Shown piece by piece: positions 10,508 to 21,586 of a stretch of DNA of 64,000 bases. Origin of the DNA: Ananas comosus (Eukaryota > Streptophyta > Magnoliopsida > Poales > Bromeliaceae); contig NC_033627.1 in assembly GCF_001540865.1 (NCBI RefSeq), positions 10,664,338-10,728,337 on the forward strand, in the 5' to 3' direction. Each line of letters begins with the position of its first letter. Positions within the stretch are counted from its first letter, which is position 1. The position numbers and the translations under genes are program-made. Below the pieces are notes generated by a model that saw nothing but the letters and a program-made list of their open reading frames with translations, did no database searches and was not told where the DNA came from.

Positions 10508-12897
10508 TGTCACGTCCCGGATTCCTCGTTTCCCCGGGCACGCTAACAGACCCGCCGTATATATAAAAATTTTCTCTGTATACGAAGCGAAACTGTATAA
10601 GAACCTGTAATCAAACAACACTACAACCAGTAGTATAGAGCTGCTAGAAAGAAATAAAACATAAATAAAAACAGAAGTTCACTATACATACATAACATCC
10701 AGGTGTACAAAACGCTCGCTCCGGCGAGATACAACATAAGTATGTATAAGAACTCAAAACTACCGCTACCTGAAGCTAGTATACTCTAGATCAGTAGCAA
10801 CTGGGAAGGGATTTAACTCGCGACTCCCTTTCCACGATTCGAATCCGTAGTAGCAGCAGCCGCAGCCGAAGGCTCTGCAAAAGATTTCAACAACTGGGGG
10901 TGAGAACTACTGCAAAAACAAGTAGCCTCAGTGGGTACCGCCCTCAAACTCATCGGCTCACCCACCAAGTCTACGGATGTATGCTCAAATGATAGTAAAG
11001 GAACAGAAAACAATCTACAGCTACATGCCACTATACTATCATGATCCAACACTACTATCTGTAGAATAAGGCAAGCTCTGACCCAATCTCACTAGGGACT
11101 GTGAATACACCCGTCACAGGGACTGTGAATACACCCGTCCCGCCTGTCGAAGCTATACAGCTACCTCCACACTAAGCCGTCCGTAGAGAGCAAGTCCAAC
11201 CAGGACACAACGATACCAACGCAAACGCACAAAGCCCGACTACGGAGTGGCACTCGTGGGCGCTACCCAACCAACTATGCAAGCGTGTCTCTGTCGAGCT
11301 CAATTCGGCTCTCACAGGCTATAGTCGAGTAAACAGGATCTAAAAATCCAACTTACGTACCCTCGGCACAATCTAATGCAAAAACAGTAATCTGGGTCCA
11401 CCGTTAACCCCGACGGCATCCGACAGTCCGGAACAGCCTAAAAACTGCTGTAAAAATAAGCTCGGCATCTCAGCACGAGCGTAAAAGTATTCTACACTAT
11501 CCTGGGTATCCACAGCCCACAAATTGCGGCGATACAAACAAACTACAGCTCCTAGAGTTAAATCTGGTAGTTTTAACATATGATAGTGTAAAATCGGCAG
11601 TTTTCTCCTAAGTGAAATCCAAGTCCAACATGTATTATTTAACTAACTCACTACAACATACTCTAAATTCATATTTCGTTTAACATGCTAATCGATGAAG
11701 GCTGAAATATACATGTTGACTATTCATACACTTAGGAGGAGAATCCGATGATTAACCCACCTCTAGCACTCAACCCACAGCAGCGAGAAGGTCACGAAGT
11801 TGCTGGGAGCTTCAGCCGAAATCACCCACAACCAGCAACAAAGATTCTCCAAGGCTCTACAACAATAACATCAATAAATCCATCAATATACCAAAATTCA
11901 ACACTTAAGCTTCAAATTCTCTTAACTCCAATGTCAACTTCACATTCCAATCTTCAAATCTGGTGAAGTAAGGTTTCAAAATCAGTGTAGGATGATAGCA
12001 CACTAGGCTCAGGTCGCAACTCCAGTTCCCTCCAGGAATTTATCCATGAAAAATCCAAAATTTTCAGATTCGGTCCGAAAACACCAGCAGCATAGTGAAA
12101 AGCCAAATTGACCAAGCTAACCTCAACTAAATTCTGTCAAAAAGGGCTTCACGAATTCCTCTTGAAGTCCAGAATCCACCAAACTAAGTTTCACAGCAAT
12201 CCGACCTTTCTACGTCGCACACGAGCCAAAACGCCGAAGGTCGCTGCTGGAAATCTGCTCAACTACAGTCCTCAAAGCTTCAATTGAGGAATTTGGAGTA
12301 ATTTGGAGAATTTAGAGGTGTTGGAATGCAAATTATGGGTTCTCAGTGAAGGAGGGATGAAAAGAGTTTACTGGGGTCGAACTCTAGCTATTTATAGGGA
12401 GTTAGAATGATTTAATAAGCCCCAGGAGCACTAGCTGCTAACCTGTTAATCCCGCAGGAATGGCCACTTTCGGGCGCCCAAAACCCATTTATGGGCGTCC
12501 GAAACCTCCAGGCTACACAAAGCTCCCTCATCGCTTCCTCCGCCCGCGGTGTGCTGCGCCCATATCCGGTTCCAGCGTACCTCACCTACCACTAGCCATG
12601 TGTCAGAACAAACGATATTCACCAGGTGAATTTTCGGACCCATAACCGAGCGCCCGAAACCAGGATCCGAATTGGCTTCCAGTTCAACTCAAATCAGCAC
12701 TCGGGTTGTGGGTGACCCAAACCAGTTCTCGGTGCCTGAAACTAGCAAAACTTCGGTTTTGCTTATTTGAGTGAGCCGAGTCCATTTTTTCATCCATTTC
12801 GTGCAGAAACAACTCCGACTCAGTCCGACACTCTCTAGATGTGTCGACTAGTCACTAATACTGTACTGAATTCTATCCAAACCTCAGAAACACTACA
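10508..12897. mobile_element. Solo LTR, 2390 bp, 5-bp target duplication
   Basis: Starts TGTCACGTCCCGG and ends CACTACA, with flanking GTGAG at 10503-10507 and again at 12898-12902. There is no internal retroelement region, so this is the product of LTR-LTR recombination. It sits inside the Copia RNase H, whose frame joins across it. Length and the TGTCACGTCCCGG start suggest a Ty3/Gypsy LTR of the Del/Tekay kind (inference). It includes a 24-bp tandem repeat at about 11093-11140 around gggactgtgaatacacccgt. Short open frames inside it are not genes. Confidence 0.9.
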
Positions 12898-12902
12898 GTG
12901 AG

Positions 12903-13125
12903 AATACTAGTACAATCAATATTTCTAAAAATCCGATTCAATATGGTAGAACTAAACATATCGATTTAAAACATCACTTTTTACGTGATCACATAAAAAA
13001 AAAAGAATATGTCTTTAGAATTTATTGAAACGGATTGGCAATTGACCAATATTTTTACAAAATCACTTAGTTTTGAAAATTTTGATTGTCTTCGCAGGAA
13101 AATATGAATGTTAAATATTGAAACT
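12903..13125 (+). pseudogene. Copia RNase H, C-terminal part
   Basis: Continues the Copia frame beyond the solo LTR: motifs resembling LSKNPIQHSRTKHIDIRHHF (here decayed), then SLEFIETDWQLTNIFTKSLS and FDCLRRKI, the conserved end of Copia pol. Stop codons interrupt it. Confidence 0.85.
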
Positions 13126-13477
13126 TTGTAATTTTTTAATACCACTTGTTTGATTTTTTTTTTCTCAATATTTGGTTTTGTATTTTTGGTGGATTTTTGT
13201 TTGTTAAAAAATTCCTTCAATTAAAGTAAAACAAGTTTTTCTTTTCGAAATTATAGGGCCTTCTATGTAATATTCTTTCTTTGCATTTTTCTCCTTCTTT
13301 ATTATTTTATTTTTGAATGATGCCAAAAGGGGGAGAAAAAAAAGGTTACCACAAAATTATTTCAAAAACTTGTTTTACTTTAATTGAAGGAATTTTTTAA
13401 CTTGCTTATTTTGAGAGGAAGTTTATCTATTTTTTATTACATTTTCAAATTGTCTGTCATCATCAAAAAGAGGAGAT
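13126..13477 (+). other. SIRE-like 3' untranslated spacer with purine tracts
   Basis: Between the end of pol and the LTR are two runs typical of SIRE-type Copia elements: gccaaaagggggagaaa at about 13323 and catcaaaaagaggagat ending at 13477. The second is the probable polypurine tract for plus-strand synthesis. An inverted pair of ttcaattaaagtaaaacaag (13215) and its complement (13372) flanks the first. Confidence 0.65.
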
Positions 13478-14516
13478 TGTTAGATTTTATCTAATGATAA
13501 ATTTTGGTGATAACAAATAAATTTTGAATTTAAATTGTCATATAATAATTTCATATTTTAGTTGAATTTAATGTGACTCGAGCCATATCAAAATTGATCA
13601 AAGGTAACGATTCAATCAAATTATTCAAAATTTCATGGACAAGATTAAATTGTATCAAATTGGATTCAGTGCCACAACAATATTTTGGAAAACTTCTTTT
13701 CAAATTTATCAGATTTGAGCTGTGAACCGAGTCAAGTTTGCATATTAACCATTTGGTTTTGATTTGACTTAATATCAAATTAGCCATTATTTTCAATATG
13801 GTATGAAAGAGATTCGATATATTGTATTAATTCAAAAGTAATTTTATTATGACATAAATTTAAAAAATATGAAATATAATATAAATGAGTTTTACAAGTA
13901 TAGTATTAATTCAAAAGCTTTTTACAAATGTGGAATTAATTCAAAAAATTTTACATTTATAGTATTAATAAGGATTTTACAAATTTGGTATAATTTCAAA
14001 TGTAGTAATATTTCAAATGTATTTTACAAATGTGGTGTGAATTCAAAATTATTTCACAATTAATTCAAATACATTTGCAAATATAATTGTAATTCAAATT
14101 AAAATTAATTATCCTTTAATCATGCTTTCATTCTACTTTTGAAATAATGGCTAATATATTTAAAGGGGGCCTTGGATATTGTTTGAGATATAACTTCAGA
14201 AAAATTTTCTAAATCTTAGTTGTCCTTTTGTTTTGTAACTGTCAGTTTTATTAAGAGGTTGTAATAGAAATATTGTAAATTGTCATTGAAAGCAATTTTG
14301 GTCTTATCCTACTCAAAAAGCAAAGTGGTAATGATTAAATCGGTACTTCAAGAAGAAGAAAATCAGACTGGAGTAGGCTGGAAAGCTGAACGAGGAAAAT
14401 CATGTATGTTATATGAGTTCGATTTTCTTCTTTTATTTAATTACGCAAATTTTATCTTAATTTAATTTTATTTGAGTTTTTAGTTGTCAACTAATTCACA
14501 CTCCTCTTATTTGCCA
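13478..14516 (+). repeat. 3' LTR of SIRE-like Copia element
   Basis: Begins TGTTAG right after the purine tract and continues tttggtgataacaaataaa, a common SIRE-type LTR opening. It probably ends near 14516 (TTTGCCA), because unrelated Copia pol sequence starts at 14532. The left LTR was not found. Confidence 0.6.
13862..14100. repeat. Degenerate minisatellite inside the LTR
   Basis: About seven diverged units of 28-36 bp built on ttttacaaatgtggtattaa followed by ttcaaa. Lengths vary, giving a partly open but low-complexity Asn/Lys/Tyr-rich frame that is not a gene. Confidence 0.75.
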
Positions 14517-14531
14517 TGTGATCCTTCAAAT

Positions 14532-14684
14532 GATACTGCAGATAATCCAACCCATATGTTGATCAAGTCTCTTCTACTGTCTAGGTTTAAATATTGCATG
14601 AATTTGTACATGTGCTGAGTCACACTCCAGGAATCCCTTCGAAATTTTGTTGGAGAAATGAAAAATTCAAGTCAAGGTGGAGAT
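14532..14684 (+). pseudogene. End of a second Copia pol plus purine tract
   Basis: The frame from 14532 reads DTADNPTHMLIKSLLLSRFK and stops at 14616-14618, matching the last residues of Copia RNase H (ENPADMLTK-type motif). It is followed by a run ending caaggtggagat before a TG at 14685, a typical 3'-LTR entry. It differs from the pol copy ending at 13125, so a second Copia element is involved. Confidence 0.75.
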
Positions 14685-14879
14685 TGCACAGTAACCTCGA
14701 CATAGCAATTAAAAGCTACAAGTCAAAATAAGGTAGGAATTATTACATTTTGGTTGGATTATTTGGATTAAAAACCACGAAGATTATTTGTATGCTTTAT
14801 TTTTTTTCTATCTTTATTTGATTTTTTTTTTGGCATTTTTACATCCTATGAAGTAAATTTTTTCGCTTTTATTATAACA
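14685..14879 (+). repeat. Probable short 3' LTR of outer Copia element
   Basis: Begins TG after the purine tract and ends attataaca. The last 100 bases resemble 8640-8738 (a T-rich run, then acatcctatgaagtaaa versus acgctctatgaactaaa). About 195 bp. No target duplication confirmed. Confidence 0.45.
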
Positions 14880-15369
14880 TAGCACTATTTAAATAATACT
14901 TTATGATACTAGCTTTGCCACGCGTACTGCACCTTAGATTTGAAATCAAGTAAATTAATTATCCCGAGCTATGCTTTTCAAAGTACAGGAGCTTTTTTCG
15001 TCTAATTCATTTCTGATGGTAGGAAATCCAAATCAATACTAATCAATACTATTAAATATAATATAGAGTATGCAAAGTATCTAGAAGCCAAATGTCGTTG
15101 TTAGTAAAATGTATTTTTACTGTATTTTTTTTTTTTAACACAAGGTTACAATTGCTGATCTCCATCTGGATATATAGTGACAAAAAAAAAGAGGAGAAAA
15201 TCTAACGATAATCCAGCTAATTAATTTGGATTCTTCCATAATATCATTAAATTGATAATACCTTATATTAACCATTAAAATGAATGATTTTTTACCTATC
15301 AATAACTAGATAATTAAGTGTATTGAAAATTTATAAGATTTAGTTTCAAGATATTTCAATAGTTTATAT
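14880..15369. other. Non-coding, nothing identified
   Basis: AT-rich. The last 150 bases faintly resemble the 540-bp foldback family (atttagtttcaagatatttcaatag), but no ends were found. Confidence 0.4.
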
Positions 15370-15378
15370 TATATTTAA

Positions 15379-16335
15379 GGGTTATTTGCATACACATCCA
15401 TGCAAACATAGTGAATTACGGAAATATCCCTGCAAAACGAAAACTCCATAAGTTGTCCCTGCAAAAGTCCTAAGTTATGCAGATATATCCCTGCCGTCCA
15501 GATCTGCTAGAAAATTTTCGTTAACCACGATTAAAATACTTAACCATGGTTAATTATAGTGTGAATTGACGTATTTACCCTTCTTCCTCTTCCTCCTCCT
15601 CCTCTTCCTTCTTCTTCGTCGCTGGGGAGGAAATGCGGCGGCGACGGCGACGATGACGACGGTGGCGAACCCTCTTCCTTTTCCCCTTCCCTCTTTCTCT
15701 TTTCCCTTCTTCTTCCTTCTTCCTTCTTCCTCTTCCTCTTCCCTCTTCTTCGTCACCTGCGAGGGAGAAGAACCTCGTCGGGGTCGGCCTTGGAAAGGCG
15801 GGCGAGTTTCGGGACGAGAAGCTCGAGGGCGTTGTTGTCGACGAGGGTGGCGACGAGGGCGTGCGCGGGGTCGTCGTGGTCGCCGAGGACGTCGGCGTCG
15901 GTGAGGTCAGTGAGGAGGGAGACAACGTCGACGGTGATGTCGATGCCGAGGAGGCCGACGAGGGAGGGGACGGCGTTGAGGGCGACGAGCTCCAGGTAGA
16001 GCTCTGGTGCCCAGGCGTTCCTCCCTCTTCTTCGTCGCCGGCGAACCCGACCCCGCGCCGCCGCCGCCGCCGCCGCCGTCGTCCGCTTCGACGGTCCGAA
16101 GAGGAAGAGAAAGAGAAGGGGAAGAGGAAAACTTTTGGAGGGATATATTTGTGACGGTAAAATGGTCATTTTACGAATACACTGTTAAAAAATAAACGGA
16201 TCACTAACGGATGTTAACCGCAGGGACATATCTGCATAACTTAGGACTTTTGCAGGGACAACTTATGAAGTTTCCGTTTTGTAGAGATATTTTCGCAATT
16301 CACTATATTTGTAGGGACGTGTATGCAAATAACCC
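15379..16335. mobile_element. Pack-MULE carrying a captured gene fragment
   Basis: A 957-bp Mutator-like element with inverted ends of about 125 bp starting gggttatttgcatacac. The perfect 9-bp target duplication TATATTTAA lies at 15370-15378 and 16336-16344. The interior is strikingly GC-rich compared with the AT-rich surroundings and includes CTTCCTC-type low-complexity tracts. On the minus strand it carries a piece of a CTNNBL1-like gene. No transposase is present. Capture of host exons between MULE ends defines a Pack-MULE. Confidence 0.93.
15774..16010 (-). pseudogene. Captured CTNNBL1-like (beta-catenin-like protein 1) fragment
   Basis: Minus-strand translation gives APELYLELVALNAVPSLVGL, then a segment with DVVSLLTDLTDADVL, then DNNALELLV and RLSKADPDE. 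From memory this is the conserved armadillo-like core of plant CTNNBL1, a protein of the Prp19-associated spliceosome complex. Relative to that pattern a few residues seem missing after LLG (expected HDNTDIAIDVV, seen IDITVDVV). The upstream part of the open frame is Ala/Arg-rich and not CTNNBL1. The fragment covers roughly 80 residues of a protein of more than 500, so it cannot encode a working protein. Transcription from the MULE end is possible but unproven. Confidence 0.82.
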
Positions 16336-16344
16336 TATATTTAA

Positions 16345-17539
16345 TTAGCCGTGTCAATAGACAACACAAGTATAATAGTTGGACTTTGGGTGGCAACAAT
16401 AAAATGTCGCTAAATTACAATTTTTGTTTGTAATATTTCTAAATGTATAGTAGCTGCTATACCCTTGAATGTTATATTGTAAAATTAAGTAAAGATAACA
16501 TAATCAATATCATCTCAATAGTCCCACATCGAATAGAAAAATAATTTTGATTAGATTACATGAGGCCTTACACGCTAGTAATAATAACTGAGTTTAAGCA
16601 ATTTGGGCCGGTGGTTTTGAATTCAGCAAGTTATTATTGCTAGTGGATTGGGTCCAGTCGTTACAATTAGTATCAAAATCGGATACCAGCCAAGTGCTAC
16701 ACTAACAGATTTCTCACATCGTCTTCTACTGTCCATTAATAACTAGACTTAAGCATAAGTTATTATTGCTAGTAGATCGGATCGTTATATTTTTTTAAAT
16801 ATTTTAATGATATGTAACAAACTTTCGATGTCACTCTAAATTAATGCTTGGTTATAGTATTTACATTTTCTCGTCGCTATACTGGAATTATCCAAATATT
16901 AGATATAATTATATTAGACGCATCATATCATTTAAACCAAACCAAATTTCCTATTTAATTCAGTACACTCTTTATGGCTATATGTTGGTAAGAATGATTT
17001 TCATAAAATTGATATATTCTTGGTTTGATTTAGCCCAACAGATATATGGATGAGAACTGATCAATTGAATGCTTACCCATTTATATATATACTTAGACAA
17101 AGTGCTACTACATACCTAATCAAATCTAAAAATAATAACTTGAAAATTGAAACGTCAACTACCTCACATATATAAACACATCAACATCTTCACATGCATA
17201 AAGAGGTTGAAAATCCTATTGGGTGCCCATTCCAACATTTAATTTCCCATCCATAAGCATTTATATGATTCGGAGAATAATGCGTAGTACTTTGATATAT
17301 ATATTATCTCCATAAGCATGTCCATGATCTATATCTACTTAATTAATAAGCATAAAAATCGACATGTTTGGCCAGTAGTCATGTAGGATAATAATTAAGA
17401 GATGCAAGTTGTTGTTAATTGAATTAAATTCATAAGACAATGAAACTTCCTAGATTGGAACAGTATATCTATCCCGGCCCGAAGATATAGGCAAGAGATT
17501 TTGAATAGTAAAAAAGCACTTCCCATGATTAATTGTTGC

Positions 17540-17543
<4 letters not shown>
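16345..17543. other. Non-coding AT-rich DNA
   Basis: Contains a retroelement-like phrase agtcccacatcg at about 16520 and a direct near-repeat of ataataactgagtttaagca / taacttaagcataagttatt with gctagtggatc motifs at about 16578-16785. No element ends or gene could be fixed. Confidence 0.4.

Positions 17544-17576
<33 letters not shown>
17544..17576. repeat. (TA)n microsatellite
   Basis: TA run abutting a foldback MITE. Confidence 0.95.
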
Positions 17577-17580
<4 letters not shown>

Positions 17581-17806
17581 CTAGGCTGGAATACTATTAA
17601 TAGCACCAATGACTTGGTGCTATTAAGTTTTCTACCTTTAAATTAAAAGATGTGTGGTTAGGATGATGTGGGCCCTTTAGGGTTGAATGGGTGGTTGGTT
17701 GAATAGTATAATCGAACGGATAAAAATGATAAAAGAGGTAAATATAATGGCAGAAAATTTGATAGCACCAAATACTTTGTGCTATCGATAGTATCCCAGC
17801 CGGACT
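17577..17806. mobile_element. Foldback MITE in (TA)n, GGCTGGAATACTAT type
   Basis: Left arm aggctggaatactattaata then gcaccaatgacttggtgcta. The right arm is the inverse, ending gatagtatcccagccggac. The middle has gtggttaggatgatgtgggc. TA repeats flank both ends. Confidence 0.88.
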
Positions 17807-17819
17807 ATATATATATATA

Positions 17820-18063
17820 GTGTAGAGTTACTATCCTATCGAAAGTATAAAGTAGTTGGTGCTTTCGATTTTTTAGCCCTTGGATCAAATATTCTACGGT
17901 TGGGATAATAGCGGTCCCCTTAGAGTTGAATAGTCCTCCTATGGTTGAGTAGTCCCCATTAGTTAATAATATTAATCCAATGGTTAGAAATGATCAATAG
18001 AGTTGATTTAAGAGCTAAAAAATCGGAAGCATCAACTACTTTATATTTTCGATAACATAGTAG

Positions 18064-18064
<1 letters not shown>
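17820..18064. mobile_element. Foldback MITE in (TA)n, GTGTAGAGTTACTATC type
   Basis: Left arm gtgtagagttactatcctat..ggtgctttcgattttttagc; right arm gctaaaaaatcggaagcatc..cgataacatagtagc. Its closest relative is at 35360-35614. It is separated from the preceding MITE only by a short TA run. Confidence 0.88.

Positions 18065-18145
<81 letters not shown>
18065..18145. repeat. (TA)n microsatellite, about 80 bp
   Basis: Pure TA repeat after the right end of the preceding foldback MITE. Confidence 0.97.
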
Positions 18146-18148
<3 letters not shown>

Positions 18149-18439
18149 TTAAAAGGTTTTCTAAAAACTGCTGATATGCTTGCATGAAAAAAGCACACAT
18201 GTAGATGTGTGCGCATATGCGTGTAGCTATATATATGCATCATAATAACATAATAGCTAGAGCCTTATTGGCCTTGGAATTTTGTAGAATTCTAGAGCAT
18301 TGAAGTGGCTATTTTAGCTGGGGAAATTGTTCCTAAACTAGACTTAGCACACCATCCTATAATCACTTAAACTTTTAGACAAGCCGATTATGTCACACAT
18401 TAATTAGGAAATTATTTGGCTTTCATCATCTAGTTAAAA

Positions 18440-18578
18440 ACATGAAATTTAACTTCTACATATTTTCAGCCGTCTAAATCATATTCAATGGTGCAGATCA
18501 TCGATTCGAATGTTCCATCATCAAAAATAAATTGGTAGTAACGAAACTCATTTACTACTGATAGCATTTTATAGTTCA

Positions 18579-18618
<40 letters not shown>

Positions 18619-18806
18619 GAGTCCGGCTACTATGCTATCGGTAGCACGGAGCGCTCCGTGCTACCAAGTTGTTTTCGATGATGCGACTTCCCAATCGACG
18701 ATCGGCTCCGTTAGACTTGATCTACACTATTGAAAGTATTTGGAAACTAAATTTCAAATTTTTTCCACATCATTTGACTAGTGATCAAAAGATCTCAAAA
18801 TTGACA

Positions 18807-18812
<6 letters not shown>
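18440..18812. mobile_element. Two truncated copies of the 540-bp foldback family
   Basis: The right arm of one copy (about 18440-18580, ending ctactgatagcattttatag) is followed by (CT)n(TA)n at 18581-18618. Then comes the left arm of another copy (18619-18812, starting agtccggctactatgctatc), which breaks off into a TA run at 18812-18838. This is the same head-to-tail arrangement through a (CT)n(TA)n tract as at 4979-5490. Confidence 0.75.
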
Positions 18813-18838
<26 letters not shown>

Positions 18839-18905
18839 AGATCACACACTAGATGTTATGTCATTTAATCATCAGCGTGAGCTGAAAAATCAATCAAACA
18901 TAATA

Positions 18906-18936
18906 CTAGTTTAAGAGACCCGCGCGCTGTGCGGGA
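18906..18936 (-). mobile_element. Possible Helitron 3' terminus
   Basis: On the minus strand the sequence reads cccgc-loop-gcggg followed by tctcttaaactag and T, i.e. a short hairpin close to a CTAG end, the plant Helitron pattern. The stem is only 5 bp and no matching TC start was located, so this is tentative. Confidence 0.3.
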
Positions 18937-19413
18937 AGGTATTATTACAGTAAATTATTATAATTAAAATCAATATATATATACACTTCGGCTACTATAT
19001 TCTTATGAATATAGACCCTTTCGTCTTTATAAATTTTTAAATTAATTTTAAGGATTAATTACGGATTTAAATTAAAATTTTTGAATTTTTATTTTTGGGG
19101 ACAAAAGTGAAAAATAAAATTTAGGGACTAAAATTGACATGTAAAAGAAAGTTAAATAGACGATGATATGATAATATTATTAATTCTAAAATCTCTTTTA
19201 ACAGTGCCATTTTATTGTGATGAAATCAAGAGATTTAAAATTTTGATTGTAAAAAAAGATTAAGGATCAAAATAAAAAATAGTGAAAATGTTGGGACTGA
19301 TGTGCGATTACTTCTAAAAAATTTACATCTAGCCCCACAATCCCAAAATAAGAAGAGGTTTTCTTTAGGATTCACAATTCATGTTTAGGTAAGCGCTTGC
19401 GCGATACCGCGGG

Positions 19414-19600
19414 GAGATAATATTTTAGTTATTTTTCAGAATATATTTTTTTAGACACATATAATTTTATGAATATATGAAAATTATATAGCAATACACA
19501 AAATAGAGATAATATTTTAGTTATTTTTCAAAACATATTTTTTTAGACACATATAATTTTATAAATAAATATATGAAAATATATAACAATACACAAAATA
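19414..19600. repeat. 92-bp tandem duplication
   Basis: Two diverged consecutive copies (19414 and 19506) of a unit starting gagataatattttagttatt and ending acaatacacaaaata, with a period of 92 bp. Confidence 0.85.
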
Positions 19601-19747
19601 GAAAATACACTCTCATAATAATACACTCTCATATACAATTAAAAAATAAGCAAAAACAAAAAAAAAAGATATAAATATTTTTTTAACTAAAAAACTAAAT
19701 TCGTTGTTTTATACACTCGGTGTACAATTTTTTTTACACCGTATTTA

Positions 19748-19748
19748 N

Positions 19749-19779
<31 letters not shown>

Positions 19780-19820
19780 TATATATATATATATATATCT
19801 CTCTCTCTCTCTCTCTCTAC
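19748..19820. repeat. (TA)n(CT)n microsatellite next to an ambiguous base
   Basis: TA runs interrupted once by ga, then (CT)n. The base at 19747 is N, probably an assembly uncertainty in the repeat. Confidence 0.9.
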
Positions 19821-19891
19821 TTGATATTTTACGATAGTCATCATTTACTCAAAGCAATGATGGTTAAATAAAAACTACTACCTTGTAAGCT

Positions 19892-20138
19892 TAGTCCGGC
19901 TACTATACTATCGATAGTACCAAGCCCTTGGTACTATTGAGTTTTCTACCGTTAGATCTAGCCTTCAATCATTTCCACCCGTTAGATTATACTATTAAAC
20001 CAATCACCCACTCAACCCTAGGGGACCACTATCAATTTAACCGGGGACCACTATCATCCTAACCGCATATCTTTTCATCCAACGGCCGAAAACTTAATAG
20101 TACCAAAGGCCTGATACTATTGATAGTATAGTAGCATA

Positions 20139-20144
<6 letters not shown>
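19892..20144. mobile_element. Foldback MITE, AGTCCGGCTACTATACTATC type
   Basis: Left arm agtccggctactatactatc then gatagtaccaagcccttggt. The right arm is the inverse, ending gatagtatagtagcat. The middle contains ccaatcacccactcaaccct and ggaccactatcatcctaacc, the inverse of the motif in the 17.6-kb copy, so it lies in the opposite orientation. TA repeats follow. Confidence 0.88.
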
Positions 20145-20174
<30 letters not shown>

Positions 20175-20341
20175 GAGAGAGAGAGAGAGTGGGAGAGTTA
20201 AAAAAAAAAAAAGTTGGGCCCCACAGGTGCCCGAAGAGTGCGGTAGTACGCTCTCCGAATTCCCCTTTCATGTATGGTATATAAATATATATAGATGTTA
20301 ACTAATTGCCAAATCATAATTTTTTTTTTTTCAATTTCAGT

Positions 20342-21386
20342 AATCTATATATATAATAAAAGTGAAATTCCACCGAAGCCTCCCTGTACTATATCATCCG
20401 GTGTATCAGACAATCCAAGCCGTCCATCCAATCTTCCATTCAATCTTCATCATCCAACGAGCAATAGTTCTTCAATATTAATCTTATGCTCTAAACTTTA
20501 TCATATATTTTCTATCTAAAAAACTTTGAGCTATTAAACATAACAATATATTGTAATAATTTACTAGAAAAACTTAATTCAAAAAATCAAAAATTGAAAA
20601 TTAAAAAAAAAAAAAAAAAAAAAACTCAATCAAAACATAAAAGTCAGAGGGGTCATTAATCCACCATTAATCGATCTCAACCGTCCAACTACGTCAAATT
20701 TATTGATGCTGAGGTTGACAGTTAGATTACATTGCATGGGCCTACCGTAGATAATTGCTAAGGCTTTACGTACCAATAATGTACCAAAAATGATCTCGAC
20801 ACAAAAGGGCTCTTTAATTTGCCCACGTAAATAAAAAAAAAAGGAAAAATGCATAGAGACCCCAAACTTTAGCTATTTTGCAAAAAGGGTCTTGAACTTT
20901 CAATTTTTGCCGAGTAGATTTGTCAAACTTTATCGAATAGTTTAATAGACTTATCTCTTGATCAATTAACGTTACTATGTACGCAGTCATTTTTGTTGAT
21001 GTTTTGCATATAATAATCAAATAAAAATTCAAAGCACAGAAAACAAAAATTATTTTTTTGTATTATAGCGTACAAAAGAAGACAAAAATCGAAGCTAGGT
21101 TTATCCTATCTTCAATCCTCCTCCTAATTATCAAAATTAAAAGAGAAAAAAAATATGACTTTTTATATTTTGAGATCTTATAAGATTATGTGCATGACGT
21201 ATGATTAGAACAGTCATCTACTTCATAAACTTATATAGGAGGTGAAAAATGAAAAATTAAAGAGGGGGCGAGCTTTAGATGTGATGTTCATACCTTTTTT
21301 CTGAAAAGTGATTCTACGAGAAGATTGTTAGATTTTTTTCACCTACAAATTTTCTTTGTCACAGATATAGAAGCTTTAGATCGGTC
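20342..21386. other. Non-coding; possible Helitron-like start at 20342
   Basis: The sequence atctatatatataataaaag at 20341 resembles the TC-start of some plant Helitrons, but no CTAG end with a hairpin was found, so no element is called. The remainder is AT-rich with a poly-A run at 20605-20624. Confidence 0.25.
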
Positions 21387-21419
21387 TTAGAATACCGAAA
21401 TACTACACCATTCTCTGTT

Positions 21420-21586
21420 CTTTTTTTTTTCTTTTTTTTTTTGAGAGAGGGATAGGTAGCACATACGCTACCCGCTTTGTTTTATTTCATTTAGAAATAA
21501 ACTTAGCTGGAAATGTGAATCAACTAGGATTCGGGTCTCAGATACCAACCACCAAGCCCTTTGTCACTTACTCTAGGGACGGTCGG
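21420..21586 (-). mobile_element. tRNA-derived SINE with 19-bp target duplication
   Basis: Same family as 7460-7618. The poly-A tail is on the minus strand, preceded by GAGAGAG, with conserved body tagctggaaatgtgaatcaa and tRNA-like head ending ctctagggacggtc. The perfect 19-bp target duplication tactacaccattctctgtt lies at 21401-21419 and 21587-21605. The B-box is damaged by a short deletion (gattcgggtctc). Confidence 0.93.

Larger units (their letters stand above)
8640..14879 (+). mobile_element. Nested Copia retrotransposon complex (interpretive)
   Basis: An outer Copia element is suggested by four things. A segment before 8738 resembles 14780-14879. A decayed primer-site-like tgatatcgaag lies at about 8739. 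Gag is at 8850-9128. A Copia RNase H C-terminus plus purine tract lies at 14532-14684. Between them is a second, SIRE-like Copia (about 9265-14516), itself split by a solo LTR (10508-12897). The left LTR limit is uncertain, and the junction between outer and inner elements on the left side was not found. Confidence 0.5.

Noticed and set aside
12446..12645. Open frames of about 60 codons on both strands
   Set aside because: They lie inside the solo LTR and have no recognisable similarity.
15566..15925. Long overlapping open frames on both strands in GC-rich DNA
   Set aside because: CTTCCTC and CGG low-complexity DNA keeps most frames open. Only the minus-strand phase with CTNNBL1-like phrases has protein character.
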